This document shows, one piece after another, positions 1 to 6,288 of a stretch of 25,514 nt of DNA. Origin of the DNA: JBGTLA01 sp041744375 (GTDB lineage Bacteria; Actinomycetota; Acidimicrobiia; Spongiisociales; ZC4RG35); the NCBI GenBank assembly GCA_041744375.1, contig JBGTLA010000069.1, positions 1 to 25,514 on the forward strand, in the 5' to 3' direction. Each line of letters begins with the position of its first letter. Position 1 is the stretch's first letter. Position numbers and translations under genes: made by a program. The notes beneath the pieces are model-generated. The model was not told the DNA's origin. It worked only from the letters and a program-made list of their open reading frames with translations, and made no database searches.

Positions 1-575
1 GGACGTGTTCGGGCCGGCTCGTCGGGGATCTGCGGCCATAGGCGGCGAGTGGCGAATGCGATCCCCGAGCCGATCGCAGCCCCCACCACCACGTCACTGG
101 GGTAGTGGACTCCGGTGTAGATCCGCGAATACGCCACCGCACCGGCGATCGGGAAGACCAGCGGACCCAGCCCCGGCTTCTCGAGCGTCACACCGGTGGC
201 GAAGGCGAAGGCGGAGGCGGCATGCCCGGAAGGGAACGAAGTAGACGTCGGCAGGCGCGCCAGGCGGCGGGCCAGCGGGACCTCGAGCCGGGGGCGGGCT
301 CTCCGGAAGATCAGTTTGGCGGGGAGGTTGGTGACGAACGACGACAACCCGATGGCGAACATACCCCGCAGCCCGGCCCGCCGGCCGTACCTTCCCCCCA
401 TGACACCGAGAGCGAGAGCGATTCCGCCCCACAGCTTGGAGTGATCGGCCGCCCGGCTGAGTTTCGGCAACAGGGGGTCGCCAAAGGGGTGAAAGACACT
501 CGAGATCCCGCGGAAGAGACGAATGTCTGCCTGATTAACGATGTGCGGCCAATCCGGACGATTCAAGCGCGCCAT
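1..575 (-). CDS. PAP2-family membrane phosphatase (3' end cut by window edge)
   Basis: Reading the minus strand from the ATG at 575 gives 191 residues that run open off the left edge. The three motifs of the PAP2/acid-phosphatase superfamily are in order: K87-x6-RP (K87, R94, P95), PSGH at 115-118, and SR-x5-H-x3-D at 150-161. Family members hydrolyse lipid pyrophosphates or phosphates such as undecaprenyl pyrophosphate or phosphatidate; which substrate applies here cannot be told. Hydrophobic stretches around 50-60, 70-90, 138-150 and 163-175 suggest an integral membrane protein. An AGGA lies about 9 nt before the ATG, and an in-frame stop at 639-641 limits further extension. It diverges from the S10 operon. 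The motifs make the family assignment firm. Confidence 0.88.
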   Translation of the reverse strand, partial: MARLNRPDWPHIVNQADIRLFRGISSVFHPFGDPLLPKLSRAADHSKLWGGIALALGVMGGRYGRRAGLRGMFAIGLSSFVTNLPAKLIFRRARPRLEVPLARRLARLPTSTSFPSGHAASAFAFATGVTLEKPGLGPLVFPIAGAVAYSRIYTGVHYPSDVVVGAAIGSGIAFATRRLWPQIPDEPARTR

Positions 576-629
576 CAGCAATCGTTCCTGCGAGGATCGG
601 CTGTCGGCTGTGACCGGCCCCGTGCGGTG

Positions 630-635
630 ATCATA
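630..635 (-). promoter_or_regulatory. possible -10 box of the PAP2 phosphatase gene
   Basis: The minus strand reads TATGAT here, one base from the sigma-70/SigA -10 consensus. It lies about 55 nt before the start codon at 575. No good -35 box is visible at 16-18 nt, so this is a weak call. Confidence 0.25.
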
Positions 636-687
636 GGACTACTGTTGCCCCAGGGACCATGGCCGCAAACCCCGCCGACCGGCCACT

Positions 688-717
688 TTGCGCATCGGGG
701 AAGGTGAGCTCTACACT
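688..717 (+). promoter_or_regulatory. candidate promoter of the S10 ribosomal operon
   Basis: TTGCGC (688-693) and TACACT (712-717) are separated by 18 nt and fit a TTGNNN / TANNNT housekeeping promoter. Transcription would start near 724 and leave a leader of about 235 nt before rpsJ. The 382-nt gap 576-957 holds no convincing gene: only this box, the divergent -10 candidate and a leader hairpin. A promoter is expected because the gene on the left points the other way and rpsJ is first in the cluster. The exact boxes are uncertain. Confidence 0.35.
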
Positions 718-825
718 TGCTCTGTTCGCGTTCAGCGGATGCGTCGTGGTGCGCTCTCGGAGATCCTCGTCGAGTACTCGGAGTGGCCGCGTGCGGCACA
801 TCCTCAACCCGACCAAACCCGCGAC

Positions 826-856
826 GTACCCGGCCCGTGCGTGGAGCACGGGGTAC
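826..856 (+). promoter_or_regulatory. stem-loop in the S10 operon leader
   Basis: GTAC plus CCCGTGC on the left (826-840) pairs with GCACGGG plus GTAC on the right (846-856) around a 5-nt loop. This gives 11 pairs interrupted by a 4-nt left bulge. It sits about 100 nt before rpsJ. In other bacteria S10 leaders bind L4 or another ribosomal protein for feedback control; whether this hairpin does so is inference from position only. Confidence 0.4.
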
Positions 857-957
857 CTCTCGCCAGGTGGTACGGCAGAGCTTGGCACTGCTGCGCCTCC
901 TGGCTTGAGACTCCGCACGAATAGAGCGGCGACAGGCGACAAGACAGGACCCACAGC

Positions 958-1269
958 GTGGCAGACGAACAGACCATCAGGATTCGCCTCAAGGCGTACG
1001 ACCACAACGTGGTCGACGAGTCGTCGCGCAAGATCGCCGAGACCGTCCTGCGGACCCAGGCGAAGATCAAGGGCCCCGTGCCGCTACCTACCGAGATTCA
1101 TCGGTATTGCGTCATCCGCGGCCCACACGTGCACAAGGACTCGCGAGAGCACTTCGAAATGCGTATCCACAAACGCCTCATCGACATCATGGAGCCCACC
1201 CCCAAGACGGTGGATTCCCTCATGCGGCTCGAGCTCCCGGCCGGCGTCGAGGTGGAGATAAAGCTATGA
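958..1269 (+). CDS. rpsJ: 30S ribosomal protein S10
   Basis: 103-aa uS10, the usual length. It is part of the 30S head and in many bacteria also pairs with NusB in antitermination. The sequence is typical of the family: IRIRLKAYDH near the N-terminus, an internal loop rich in H, K and R (VIRGPHVHKDSREHFE), and a hydrophobic end. The start is the GTG at 958 with AGGA at 946-949, 8 nt upstream. It is the first gene of the S10-spc cluster and is followed by an 85-nt gap, the first of the few sizeable gaps in an otherwise tightly packed run. Identification is certain from sequence and gene order. Confidence 0.98.
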   Translation: MADEQTIRIRLKAYDHNVVDESSRKIAETVLRTQAKIKGPVPLPTEIHRYCVIRGPHVHKDSREHFEMRIHKRLIDIMEPTPKTVDSLMRLELPAGVEVEIKL

Positions 1270-1314
1270 GACCCCGCATCGCCTCTCCCCTGGCGCTCCG
1301 ACGGCAGCGACCTT

Positions 1315-1335
1315 CTCCTCGCCGGCAGCGAGGGG
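1315..1335 (+). other. hairpin in the rpsJ-rplC gap
   Basis: CTCCTCGC (1315-1322) pairs with GCGAGGGG (1328-1335) across the 5-nt loop CGGCA, 8 pairs including one G-U. There is no T-run, so it is not a classical terminator. It ends 7 nt before the rplC GGAGG site at 1343-1347 and could affect rplC translation or mRNA processing. Function is unknown. Confidence 0.4.
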
Positions 1336-1354
1336 ACACATCGGAGGGAACGCT

Positions 1355-2005
1355 GTGACGGCCGCTCTGGCGGCCATGATCGGCCAGAAGCTGGGAATGA
1401 CTCAGGTGTTCGACGAGAACGCCCAGGCCAGGCCTGTCACCGTCATCAAGGCCGGGCCCGTGCGTGTCGTTCAGATCAAGACTCCGGAGGTGGACGGCTA
1501 TGCGGCGATTCAGATCGGTTTCGGTGAGGTCAAGACCAGCCAGGTGAACAAGCCGACTGCCGGTCACTACGCCAAGGCGGGTGTCGCTCCTGCCCGGGCG
1601 CTGGTCGAGATCCGCATGCCCGACACTTCGGCGTTCGAGTTGGGCCAGGAGATCTCGGTCGACGAGGTGTTCTCAGCCGGCCAGAAGATCGATGTGACCG
1701 GCACTTCCAAGGGCAAGGGCTTTGCCGGTGTCATGAAGAGGCACAACTTCGCCGGCCAAGGTGCCTCCCACGGCACCCACAAGAAGCACCGAGCTCCAGG
1801 CTCCATCGGCGCTTGCGCCACCCCCGCCCGAGTGTTCAAAGGTATGCGCATGGCGGGACGCATGGGCAACGACCAGGTCACGACCCTCAATCTCGAGGTC
1901 GTGGGAGTCGACGCCGAGAGGGGGTTGCTGCTCTTGGGCGGCGCCGTTCCAGGCGCCAAAGGCTCCTATGTGGTGGTGCGAGAGGCGGTGAAGGCTCGTG
2001 TCTGA
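1355..2005 (+). CDS. rplC: 50S ribosomal protein L3
   Basis: 216-aa uL3, which binds 23S rRNA near the 3' end and sends a loop toward the peptidyl-transferase centre. Visible family features are MIGQKLGMTQVF at residues 8-19, the central GTSKGKGFAGVMKRHNF segment, and SHGTHKKHRAPGSIGACATPARVFKGMRMAGRMG, the conserved basic extension. The GTG at 1355 is chosen because GGAGG lies 7 nt upstream. An alternative is the ATG at 1376 (residue 8), where many L3 proteins begin. The end overlaps rplD by 8 nt, indicating translational coupling. Confidence 0.97.
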   Translation: MTAALAAMIGQKLGMTQVFDENAQARPVTVIKAGPVRVVQIKTPEVDGYAAIQIGFGEVKTSQVNKPTAGHYAKAGVAPARALVEIRMPDTSAFELGQEISVDEVFSAGQKIDVTGTSKGKGFAGVMKRHNFAGQGASHGTHKKHRAPGSIGACATPARVFKGMRMAGRMGNDQVTTLNLEVVGVDAERGLLLLGGAVPGAKGSYVVVREAVKARV

Positions 2006-2687
2006 GGTCAAGGCCCCCCTGTATGCCGCCGACGGATCGGCCAAGGGCGAAGTGACTCTCGACGCCGCCATCTTCGGAATCGAGCCGAACATGGCGGTGC
2101 TGCATCAGGTGGTCACCGCCCAGCTGGCCGCCAAGCGGGCCGGGACGGCTTCCACCAAGACCCGGGCCGAGGTGCGCGGTGGGGGAGCCAAACCATGGCG
2201 CCAGAAGGGCCTCGGTCGGGCTCGTCACGGTTCGATTCGATCACCGATGTGGGTGGGCGGTGGTGTGGCCCACGGACCCAAGCCGCGTGACTATTCCCAG
2301 CGAACCCCCAAGAAGATGAAACGGCTCGCCCTCAACAGTGCCCTGTCGGCGCGTGCTTCCGAGGCTGCCATCAGCGTGGTGGAGTCGCTCGAGTGGAGTG
2401 AGCCGAAGACGCGCCGGGCCAAGGCACTACTCGACGCCATCGGCCTGACGGGAAAGGTCCTGGTGGTGCTCAACCGGACCGACGAAGTGGCCGCCAAGTC
2501 CTTTCGCAACCTTCCCGATGTCACCCTCATGCAGTCCAGCCACCTCACGGCGTATGCCGTTCTCGCATCTGATCGGGTGCTGTTCACCGGCCACACCGTC
2601 GGCTCGGTCGGTCGTCGAGGCGGGTACGAACCGTCGGACACCGACTTCGTCAGGGAAGCCGACAGCAGTGAGGGAGGTGCGGGCTGA
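1998..2687 (+). CDS. rplD: 50S ribosomal protein L4
   Basis: 229-aa uL4. It binds 23S rRNA and lines the peptide exit tunnel; in several bacteria it also represses its own operon. Family signatures are the HQVVTAQLAAKRAGTASTK segment, the tunnel-loop motif EVRGGGAKPWRQKGLGRARHGSIRSP (about residues 58-83), and the C-terminal Rossmann-like half with KVLVVLNRTDE. The start is a GTG overlapping the end of rplC. The acidic tail SSEGGAG is short and unremarkable. The stop overlaps the rplW start (ATGA). Confidence 0.97.
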   Translation: MSEVKAPLYAADGSAKGEVTLDAAIFGIEPNMAVLHQVVTAQLAAKRAGTASTKTRAEVRGGGAKPWRQKGLGRARHGSIRSPMWVGGGVAHGPKPRDYSQRTPKKMKRLALNSALSARASEAAISVVESLEWSEPKTRRAKALLDAIGLTGKVLVVLNRTDEVAAKSFRNLPDVTLMQSSHLTAYAVLASDRVLFTGHTVGSVGRRGGYEPSDTDFVREADSSEGGAG

Positions 2688-2974
2688 TGAAGGATCCACG
2701 CGACGTGATCCTGGCACCGGTCGTGTCGGAGAAGTCCTATTCCCTCATCGAGAATACCAACACGTACACCTTCGAGGTCGATCCTCGGGCGCACAAGGAC
2801 GAAATCCGTGACGCCGTCCAGGCTGTCTTCGACGTGCGAGTCCTGAAGGTCAACACCATGAATCGCAAGGGAAAGACCAAGCGGACGGGCTGGGTCAAGG
2901 GGAGACGCAAGAACACGAAGCGAGCTTTGGTCAAGCTCGCCGCAGATGACTCGATCGACCTGTTCGGAGTTTGA
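2687..2974 (+). CDS. rplW: 50S ribosomal protein L23
   Basis: 95-aa uL23, located at the tunnel exit where it docks the signal recognition particle and trigger factor. DPRDVILAPVVSEKSY at the start, YTFEVDPRAHKDEIRDAVQAVFDVRV in the middle, and the basic loop NRKGKTKRTGWVKGRRKNTKRALVKL are family hallmarks. The ATG overlaps the rplD stop by one base. Length and order are normal for an actinobacterium. Confidence 0.97.
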   Translation: MKDPRDVILAPVVSEKSYSLIENTNTYTFEVDPRAHKDEIRDAVQAVFDVRVLKVNTMNRKGKTKRTGWVKGRRKNTKRALVKLAADDSIDLFGV

Positions 2975-2975
2975 G

Positions 2976-3809
2976 ATGGCAGTCAAGAAGCGCAAGCCGA
3001 CTTCACCGGGCCGCCGGTTCCAAACGGTCTCGGATTTCGCCGAGATCACCACGAGCGAACCCGAGAAGTCGCTGCTGGACAAGAAGGGTTCCACCGGCGG
3101 GCGCAACAGCTACGGCCGCGTCACCTCGCGTCATCGAGGGGGGGGCCACAAACAGCGCTACCGCATCGTCGATTTCCGCCGCACCAAAGACGACATAGAT
3201 GCCCGGGTCGCCAGCATCGAGTACGACCCCAATCGCAACGCACGGATCGCCCTCCTGCACTACGTGGACGGCGAGAAGCGCTACATCCTGGCTCCGGTGG
3301 GCGTGAAACCAGGCGATGTGCTCGCATCCGGACCAAAGGCAGATATTCGACCCGGCAACGCTCTCCCGCTGCGCAACATCCCGGCCGGCACGGTGGTCCA
3401 CGCCATCGAGATGCGGCCGGGAGGTGGGGCGAAGCTGGCCCGATCGGCCGGGGCCGCCGTTCAGCTCATGTCCAAAGAGAGCGACAAGGCGCTGTTGCGG
3501 CTCCCGTCGGGTGAAATGCGCATGGTGTCGCTCGACTGTCGCGCCACCATAGGTCAGGTAGGCAACACCGAGGCGGAACTCATCAAGCTGGGCAAGGCCG
3601 GGCGCAATCGGTGGAAGGGTGTCCGTCCCCAGACCCGGGGAGTGGCCATGAATCCGGTCGATCATCCGCTGGGTGGAGGCGAAGGCAAGTCATCTGGTGG
3701 TCGCAACCCTGTCAGCCCCTGGGGCAAGCCCGAGTCGCGTACCCGCAAGAAGAAGAACCCCTCCAACAAGTACATCGTGCGCCGTCGCAGCAAGAAGGGC
3801 CGGAGATAA
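2976..3809 (+). CDS. rplB: 50S ribosomal protein L2
   Basis: 277-aa uL2, the large RNA-binding protein needed for subunit association and peptidyl-transferase activity. The ATG at 2976 is chosen over an upstream in-frame start at 2946. GGAG lies 6 nt before it, and MAVKKRKPTSPGRRFQTVSDF is the normal N-terminus. Visible features are GRVTSRHRGGGHKQRYRIVDF, the SH3-like middle, and the conserved C-terminal NPVDHPLGGGEGKSSGGR with the functionally important histidine, followed by a lysine/arginine-rich tail. Confidence 0.98.
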   Translation: MAVKKRKPTSPGRRFQTVSDFAEITTSEPEKSLLDKKGSTGGRNSYGRVTSRHRGGGHKQRYRIVDFRRTKDDIDARVASIEYDPNRNARIALLHYVDGEKRYILAPVGVKPGDVLASGPKADIRPGNALPLRNIPAGTVVHAIEMRPGGGAKLARSAGAAVQLMSKESDKALLRLPSGEMRMVSLDCRATIGQVGNTEAELIKLGKAGRNRWKGVRPQTRGVAMNPVDHPLGGGEGKSSGGRNPVSPWGKPESRTRKKKNPSNKYIVRRRSKKGRR

Positions 3810-3811
3810 CC

Positions 3812-4096
3812 ATGGCACGCAGTCTGAAGAAGGGCCCTTTCGTCGACGATCATCTGGCCGACAAGATCGAGGCACTCAACGACAAGAACGAGAAAAGGGT
3901 GATCAGGACGTGGAGTCGTCGCTCCACCGTGATCCCCGAGATGATCGGTCACACTATTGCCGTCCACGACGGCCGCAAGCATGTTCCGGTCTACATCACC
4001 GAGTCCATGGTGGGCCACAAGCTGGGAGAGTTCGCTCCCACCCGCACCTTCCGGGGTCACGCCGGCCGGAGAGAAATGGCAGCCAAACACCGATGA
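3812..4096 (+). CDS. rpsS: 30S ribosomal protein S19
   Basis: 94-aa uS19, which forms a complex with S13 in the 30S head close to the A-site tRNA. MARSLKKGPFVDDHL begins the protein. WSRRSTVIPEMIGHTIAVHDGRKHVPVYITESMVGHKLGEFAPTRTFRGHA is the near-invariant core. The ATG lies 2 nt after the rplB stop, and GGAGA is present 6-7 nt upstream inside the end of rplB. The stop overlaps the rplV start (ATGA). Confidence 0.98.
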   Translation: MARSLKKGPFVDDHLADKIEALNDKNEKRVIRTWSRRSTVIPEMIGHTIAVHDGRKHVPVYITESMVGHKLGEFAPTRTFRGHAGRREMAAKHR

Positions 4097-4440
4097 AGGT
4101 TCGCGCCCAGGCCCGTTTCGTCCGCCAGTCACCCTACAAGGTACGTCGAGTGCTCGATCTTGTGCGGGGTTTGCCGGTGGAGGAGGCAGAGCAGGTGCTC
4201 GAGTTCACCGCCCGCGCCGCCGCCGACCCAATCCGCAAGGTCCTGCGTTCGGCCGTAGCCAACGCCGAGCACAACCACGCTCTCGACGCCGACGAGCTGT
4301 TCGTGGCCGAGGCCTACGCCGACGAAGGCCCCACACTCCGCCGATTTCGGCCCCGCGCCCGGGGACGAGCCACCCGCATCCGCAAGCGCACCAGCCACAT
4401 CACCGTGGTGGTGTCAGAACGAGAAATGGAGGTGAACTGA
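4093..4440 (+). CDS. rplV: 50S ribosomal protein L22
   Basis: 115-aa uL22, whose long beta hairpin forms the tunnel constriction together with L4. The family pattern is clear: RFVRQSPYKVRRVLDLVRGLPVEEA at the start, KVLRSAVANAEHNHALDADELFVAEAYADEGPTLRRFRPRARGRATRIRKRTSHITVVV through the hairpin, and a short acidic end. The ATG overlaps the rpsS stop by 4 nt. The rpsC GGAGG site lies in its last codons. Confidence 0.97.
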   Translation: MKVRAQARFVRQSPYKVRRVLDLVRGLPVEEAEQVLEFTARAAADPIRKVLRSAVANAEHNHALDADELFVAEAYADEGPTLRRFRPRARGRATRIRKRTSHITVVVSEREMEVN

Positions 4441-4441
4441 C

Positions 4442-6085
4442 ATGGGTCAAAAAGTGCATCCCTACTCGTTCCGGATAGGGGTCGTCACCGACTGGAAGTC
4501 GAAATGGTTCTCCGACGGCCATTACGTCGAATTGGTCAACGAAGATTGGCGGATTCGCGATTACCTGAGTCGCGAGTTGCTGCGTGGCGCCGTCTCGCGT
4601 ATCGATGTCGAGCGCACCCGCGATCGTCTCATCGTCGACATCCACACTGCCCGTCCGGGTGTCGTGATCGGTCGCCGTGGCTCGGAGGCCGAACGTCTCC
4701 GGACCGGCTTAGAGAAACTCACCGGTCGGCCGGTCAAGCTCAACATCAACGAGGTCAAGGACCCGGACCTGGATGCAGCTCTGCTGGCTCGAGGCATCGC
4801 CGACCAGCTCGAGAATCGCATCGCTTTCCGCCGGGCCATGAAGCGTGCTGTCACTGCCGCCATGAAGGCGGGAGCCGAGGGCGTGCGGGTCGAGGCCAAG
4901 GGCCGCCTCGGTGGTTCTGACATGGGTCGCCGGGAGTGGTACCGGGAGGGGCGCGTGCCTTTGCACACATTGCGCGCCGACATCGACTTCGGCACCGCCA
5001 CCGCCCATACCACCGTGGGCACATGTGGTGTCAAGGTGTGGGTGTACAAGGGCGAGGTTCTCGCGTCGGGTAGCTCCAGTGAGCGGATCGCCGCCGAGGC
5101 CGATCTGGCCACCGGTGGTCCCCGACGTCGTCAGACCGCCAAGTCCCGAGCCGAGCAGGCTGCCGAGGGCGGCGAGCGCAAGCCCCGTCTCATCGAGGCG
5201 GGCGGCGGCAAACGACTGGTGGAGGGTGGCGCTACCCGCGAACCAGGCCGACGGATCATCGAGGCGGGCGGGGGGCGCCGTCCCACCGCCGCCGAAGCCA
5301 AGGTCGAGTACGAGACTGCCCGCGAAGAGGTCACGGTGGAAGAGCCCTCGATCGATGAGGCGGCGACCGAATCGAATGCCGGCCTTGGGGAGTCGGGAGT
5401 CGGGAGTCGGGAGTCGGGAGTCGGAAGTCGGAAGGGTCAGAGGACGCTCCGGAGGCGGCTGTGGAGTCGGAAGGGTCAGAGGACGCTCCGGCGGCGGCTG
5501 TGGAGATGGAGCCTGCCGAAGAGAAGCTCGAAGGTGCTGAAGACCTTTCAGAAGATGCCGGTGAAGGAGCAGATGAAGGCGGTGAGGAAGAATGACTTCC
5601 GCCTTCCGCCTCCCGCCTTCCGCCCGGGTGACTACGGGGCGACAGGGCGCAGCGGGTATCCGAGGTTGCGCATGTTGATGCCCAAGCGCACCAAGCATCG
5701 CAAGGTCCACCGGGGCCGCCGCAGCGGCGTCGCCAAAGGCGGAACCCATGTGAACTTCGGAGAGTACGGGCTGCAGGCACTCGAGTCTGGCTGGATCACA
5801 GCTCGTCAGATCGAGTCCGCCCGTGTTGCCATCACCCGGGCGGTCAAACGTGGCGGCAAGGTATGGATCACGATTTTCCCCGACAAACCCGTCACCCAGA
5901 AGCCGGCCGAGACCCGCATGGGCTCCGGCAAAGGAAACCCCGAGTTCTGGGTATCGGTCGTCAAGCCCGGTCGGGTCATGTTCGAGCTGGCCGGTGTCGA
6001 CGAGGAGTTGGCTCGCGAGGCCATGCGCAAGGCAAGCCACAAGCTGCCCATCAAGACCCGGTTTGTCACGCGGGAGAACCAATGA
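4442..6085 (+). CDS. rpsC: 30S ribosomal protein S3, reading in frame into L16 (547 codons, no stop between)
   Basis: The start is the ATG at 4442 with GGAGG at 4428-4432. Residues 1 to about 215 are a normal uS3: MGQKVHP start, KH domain with the GVVIGRRG loop near 73-80, then the S3 C-terminal domain (GRLGGSDMGRREWYREGRVPLHTLRADIDFG). A lineage-type tail follows with two related segments, LIEAGGGKRL and IIEAGGGRRP. At residue about 316 the frame enters a heptamer repeat (5388-5429). It then reads an arginine/tryptophan-rich stretch unlike any S3 tail and continues without a stop into L16 (M411 = 5672). S3 is in the small and L16 in the large subunit, so a stable fusion would be hard to accommodate. 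The likely original S3 end is the out-of-frame acidic tail with its stop at 5593-5595. S3 identity is certain; the true C-terminus is not. Confidence 0.85.
   Translation: MGQKVHPYSFRIGVVTDWKSKWFSDGHYVELVNEDWRIRDYLSRELLRGAVSRIDVERTRDRLIVDIHTARPGVVIGRRGSEAERLRTGLEKLTGRPVKLNINEVKDPDLDAALLARGIADQLENRIAFRRAMKRAVTAAMKAGAEGVRVEAKGRLGGSDMGRREWYREGRVPLHTLRADIDFGTATAHTTVGTCGVKVWVYKGEVLASGSSSERIAAEADLATGGPRRRQTAKSRAEQAAEGGERKPRLIEAGGGKRLVEGGATREPGRRIIEAGGGRRPTAAEAKVEYETAREEVTVEEPSIDEAATESNAGLGESGVGSRESGVGSRKGQRTLRRRLWSRKGQRTLRRRLWRWSLPKRSSKVLKTFQKMPVKEQMKAVRKNDFRLPPPAFRPGDYGATGRSGYPRLRMLMPKRTKHRKVHRGRRSGVAKGGTHVNFGEYGLQALESGWITARQIESARVAITRAVKRGGKVWITIFPDKPVTQKPAETRMGSGKGNPEFWVSVVKPGRVMFELAGVDEELAREAMRKASHKLPIKTRFVTRENQ
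5388..5429 (+). repeat. heptamer tandem array inside the rpsC tail (GGGAGTC x5, GGAAGTC x1)
   Basis: Five perfect GGGAGTC units (5388-5422) are followed by one GGAAGTC (5423-5429) and a degenerate GGAAGGG. Each unit is 7 nt, so every gain or loss of one unit shifts the reading frame. The array reads ESGVGSR in all three frames. Tandem repeats of this kind are prone to replication slippage and also to assembly error. Confidence 0.95.
5426..5503 (+). repeat. 39-bp direct repeat, two copies
   Basis: Copy 1 is 5426-5464 and copy 2 is 5465-5503. They differ at one base (A at 5453, C at 5492). At 39 nt the unit is a multiple of three. In the acidic frame it encodes a duplicated 13-residue acidic/alanine block, while in the S3 frame it gives RKGQRTLRRRLWS-type repeats. 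Confidence 0.93.
5434..5595 (+). other. out-of-frame acidic tail, probable original S3 C-terminus
   Basis: In the frame one base before that of rpsC, 5434-5592 encodes a highly acidic 53-residue tail. It begins GSEDAPEAAVESEGSEDAP and ends GADEGGEEE, with a TGA at 5593-5595. Acidic, alanine-rich C-termini of this kind are usual for S3 in actinobacteria. Adding one heptamer or removing two (or five) from the array at 5388 joins it to the S3 frame. It would then leave a normal 76-nt gap before the rplP start. I infer that this is the ancestral tail, or an alternative-phase tail. Confidence 0.7.
5596..5623 (+). repeat. heptamer array after the acidic-tail stop (CTTCCGC family, 4 units)
   Basis: CTTCCGC, CTTCCGC, CTCCCGC, CTTCCGC lie back to back directly after the TGA at 5593-5595. 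The unit is one base from CTTCCGA, the reverse complement register of the GGAAGTC array at 5388. The two arrays are therefore related and inverted, and could pair imperfectly around the tail segment. Confidence 0.85.
5672..6085 (+). CDS. rplP: 50S ribosomal protein L16
   Basis: 137-aa uL16, which sits by the A-site of the 50S subunit and helps position tRNA. MLMPKRTKHRKVHRGRRSG, VNFGEYGLQALESGWITARQIESARVAITRAVKRGGKVWITIFPDKPVTQKPAETRMGSGKGNPEFWV and the end IKTRFV match the family throughout. The ATG at 5672 is the canonical start, with GAGG at 5662-5665. It is also codon 411 of the open frame that begins at rpsC, so L16 may be made from its own start even though no stop separates it from S3. 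The stop overlaps the rpmC start. Confidence 0.95.
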   Translation: MLMPKRTKHRKVHRGRRSGVAKGGTHVNFGEYGLQALESGWITARQIESARVAITRAVKRGGKVWITIFPDKPVTQKPAETRMGSGKGNPEFWVSVVKPGRVMFELAGVDEELAREAMRKASHKLPIKTRFVTRENQ

Positions 6086-6288
6086 AGCTCTCCGACATTC
6101 GCGAGATGGATTCCGAGGAGCTCACCGAGGCCTTGGCCGAGGCCAAAGAGGAGCTCTTCAACCTCCGGTTTCAGCTCGCCACCAACCAGTTGGACAACAC
6201 CGCCCGCTTCAAGGACGTAAAGAAGGACATCGCCCGGATCCGCACAGTGATGCGACAGCGGGAGATGGCAGAGGAGAATTCGACATGA
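6082..6288 (+). CDS. rpmC: 50S ribosomal protein L29
   Basis: 68-aa uL29, a two-helix protein beside L23 at the tunnel exit. MKLSDIREMDSEELTEALAEAKEELFNLRFQLATNQLDNTARFKDVKKDIARIRTVMRQRE shows the helical pattern and the LFNLRFQ motif of the family. The ATG overlaps the rplP stop (ATGA), and the stop overlaps the rpsQ start in the same way. Confidence 0.97.
   Translation: MKLSDIREMDSEELTEALAEAKEELFNLRFQLATNQLDNTARFKDVKKDIARIRTVMRQREMAEENST

Noticed and set aside
688..924. 78-codon plus-strand frame upstream of rpsJ
   Set aside because: Lies in the S10 leader, starts before the likely transcription start, has no ribosome site and an unremarkable composition.
2291..3106. 271-codon minus-strand frame opposite rplD, rplW and rplB
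   Set aside because: Antisense to three certain ribosomal genes; no domain and no start signal.
5423..5440. Programmed -1 ribosomal frameshift site in rpsC
   Set aside because: The shift needed has the right direction, but no X-XXY-YYZ slippery sequence is present. Slippage at the DNA level or an assembly error explains the frame more simply.
5388..5623. CRISPR or insertion-sequence remnant
   Set aside because: The units are 7 nt without spacers. There are no terminal inverted repeats, target duplications or transposase fragments.
4709..6082. 457-codon open frame on the minus strand opposite rpsC-rplP
   Set aside because: It mirrors the codon structure of conserved ribosomal genes in high-GC DNA. 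The translation shows no recognisable domain and contains the repeat array as proline/leucine runs.
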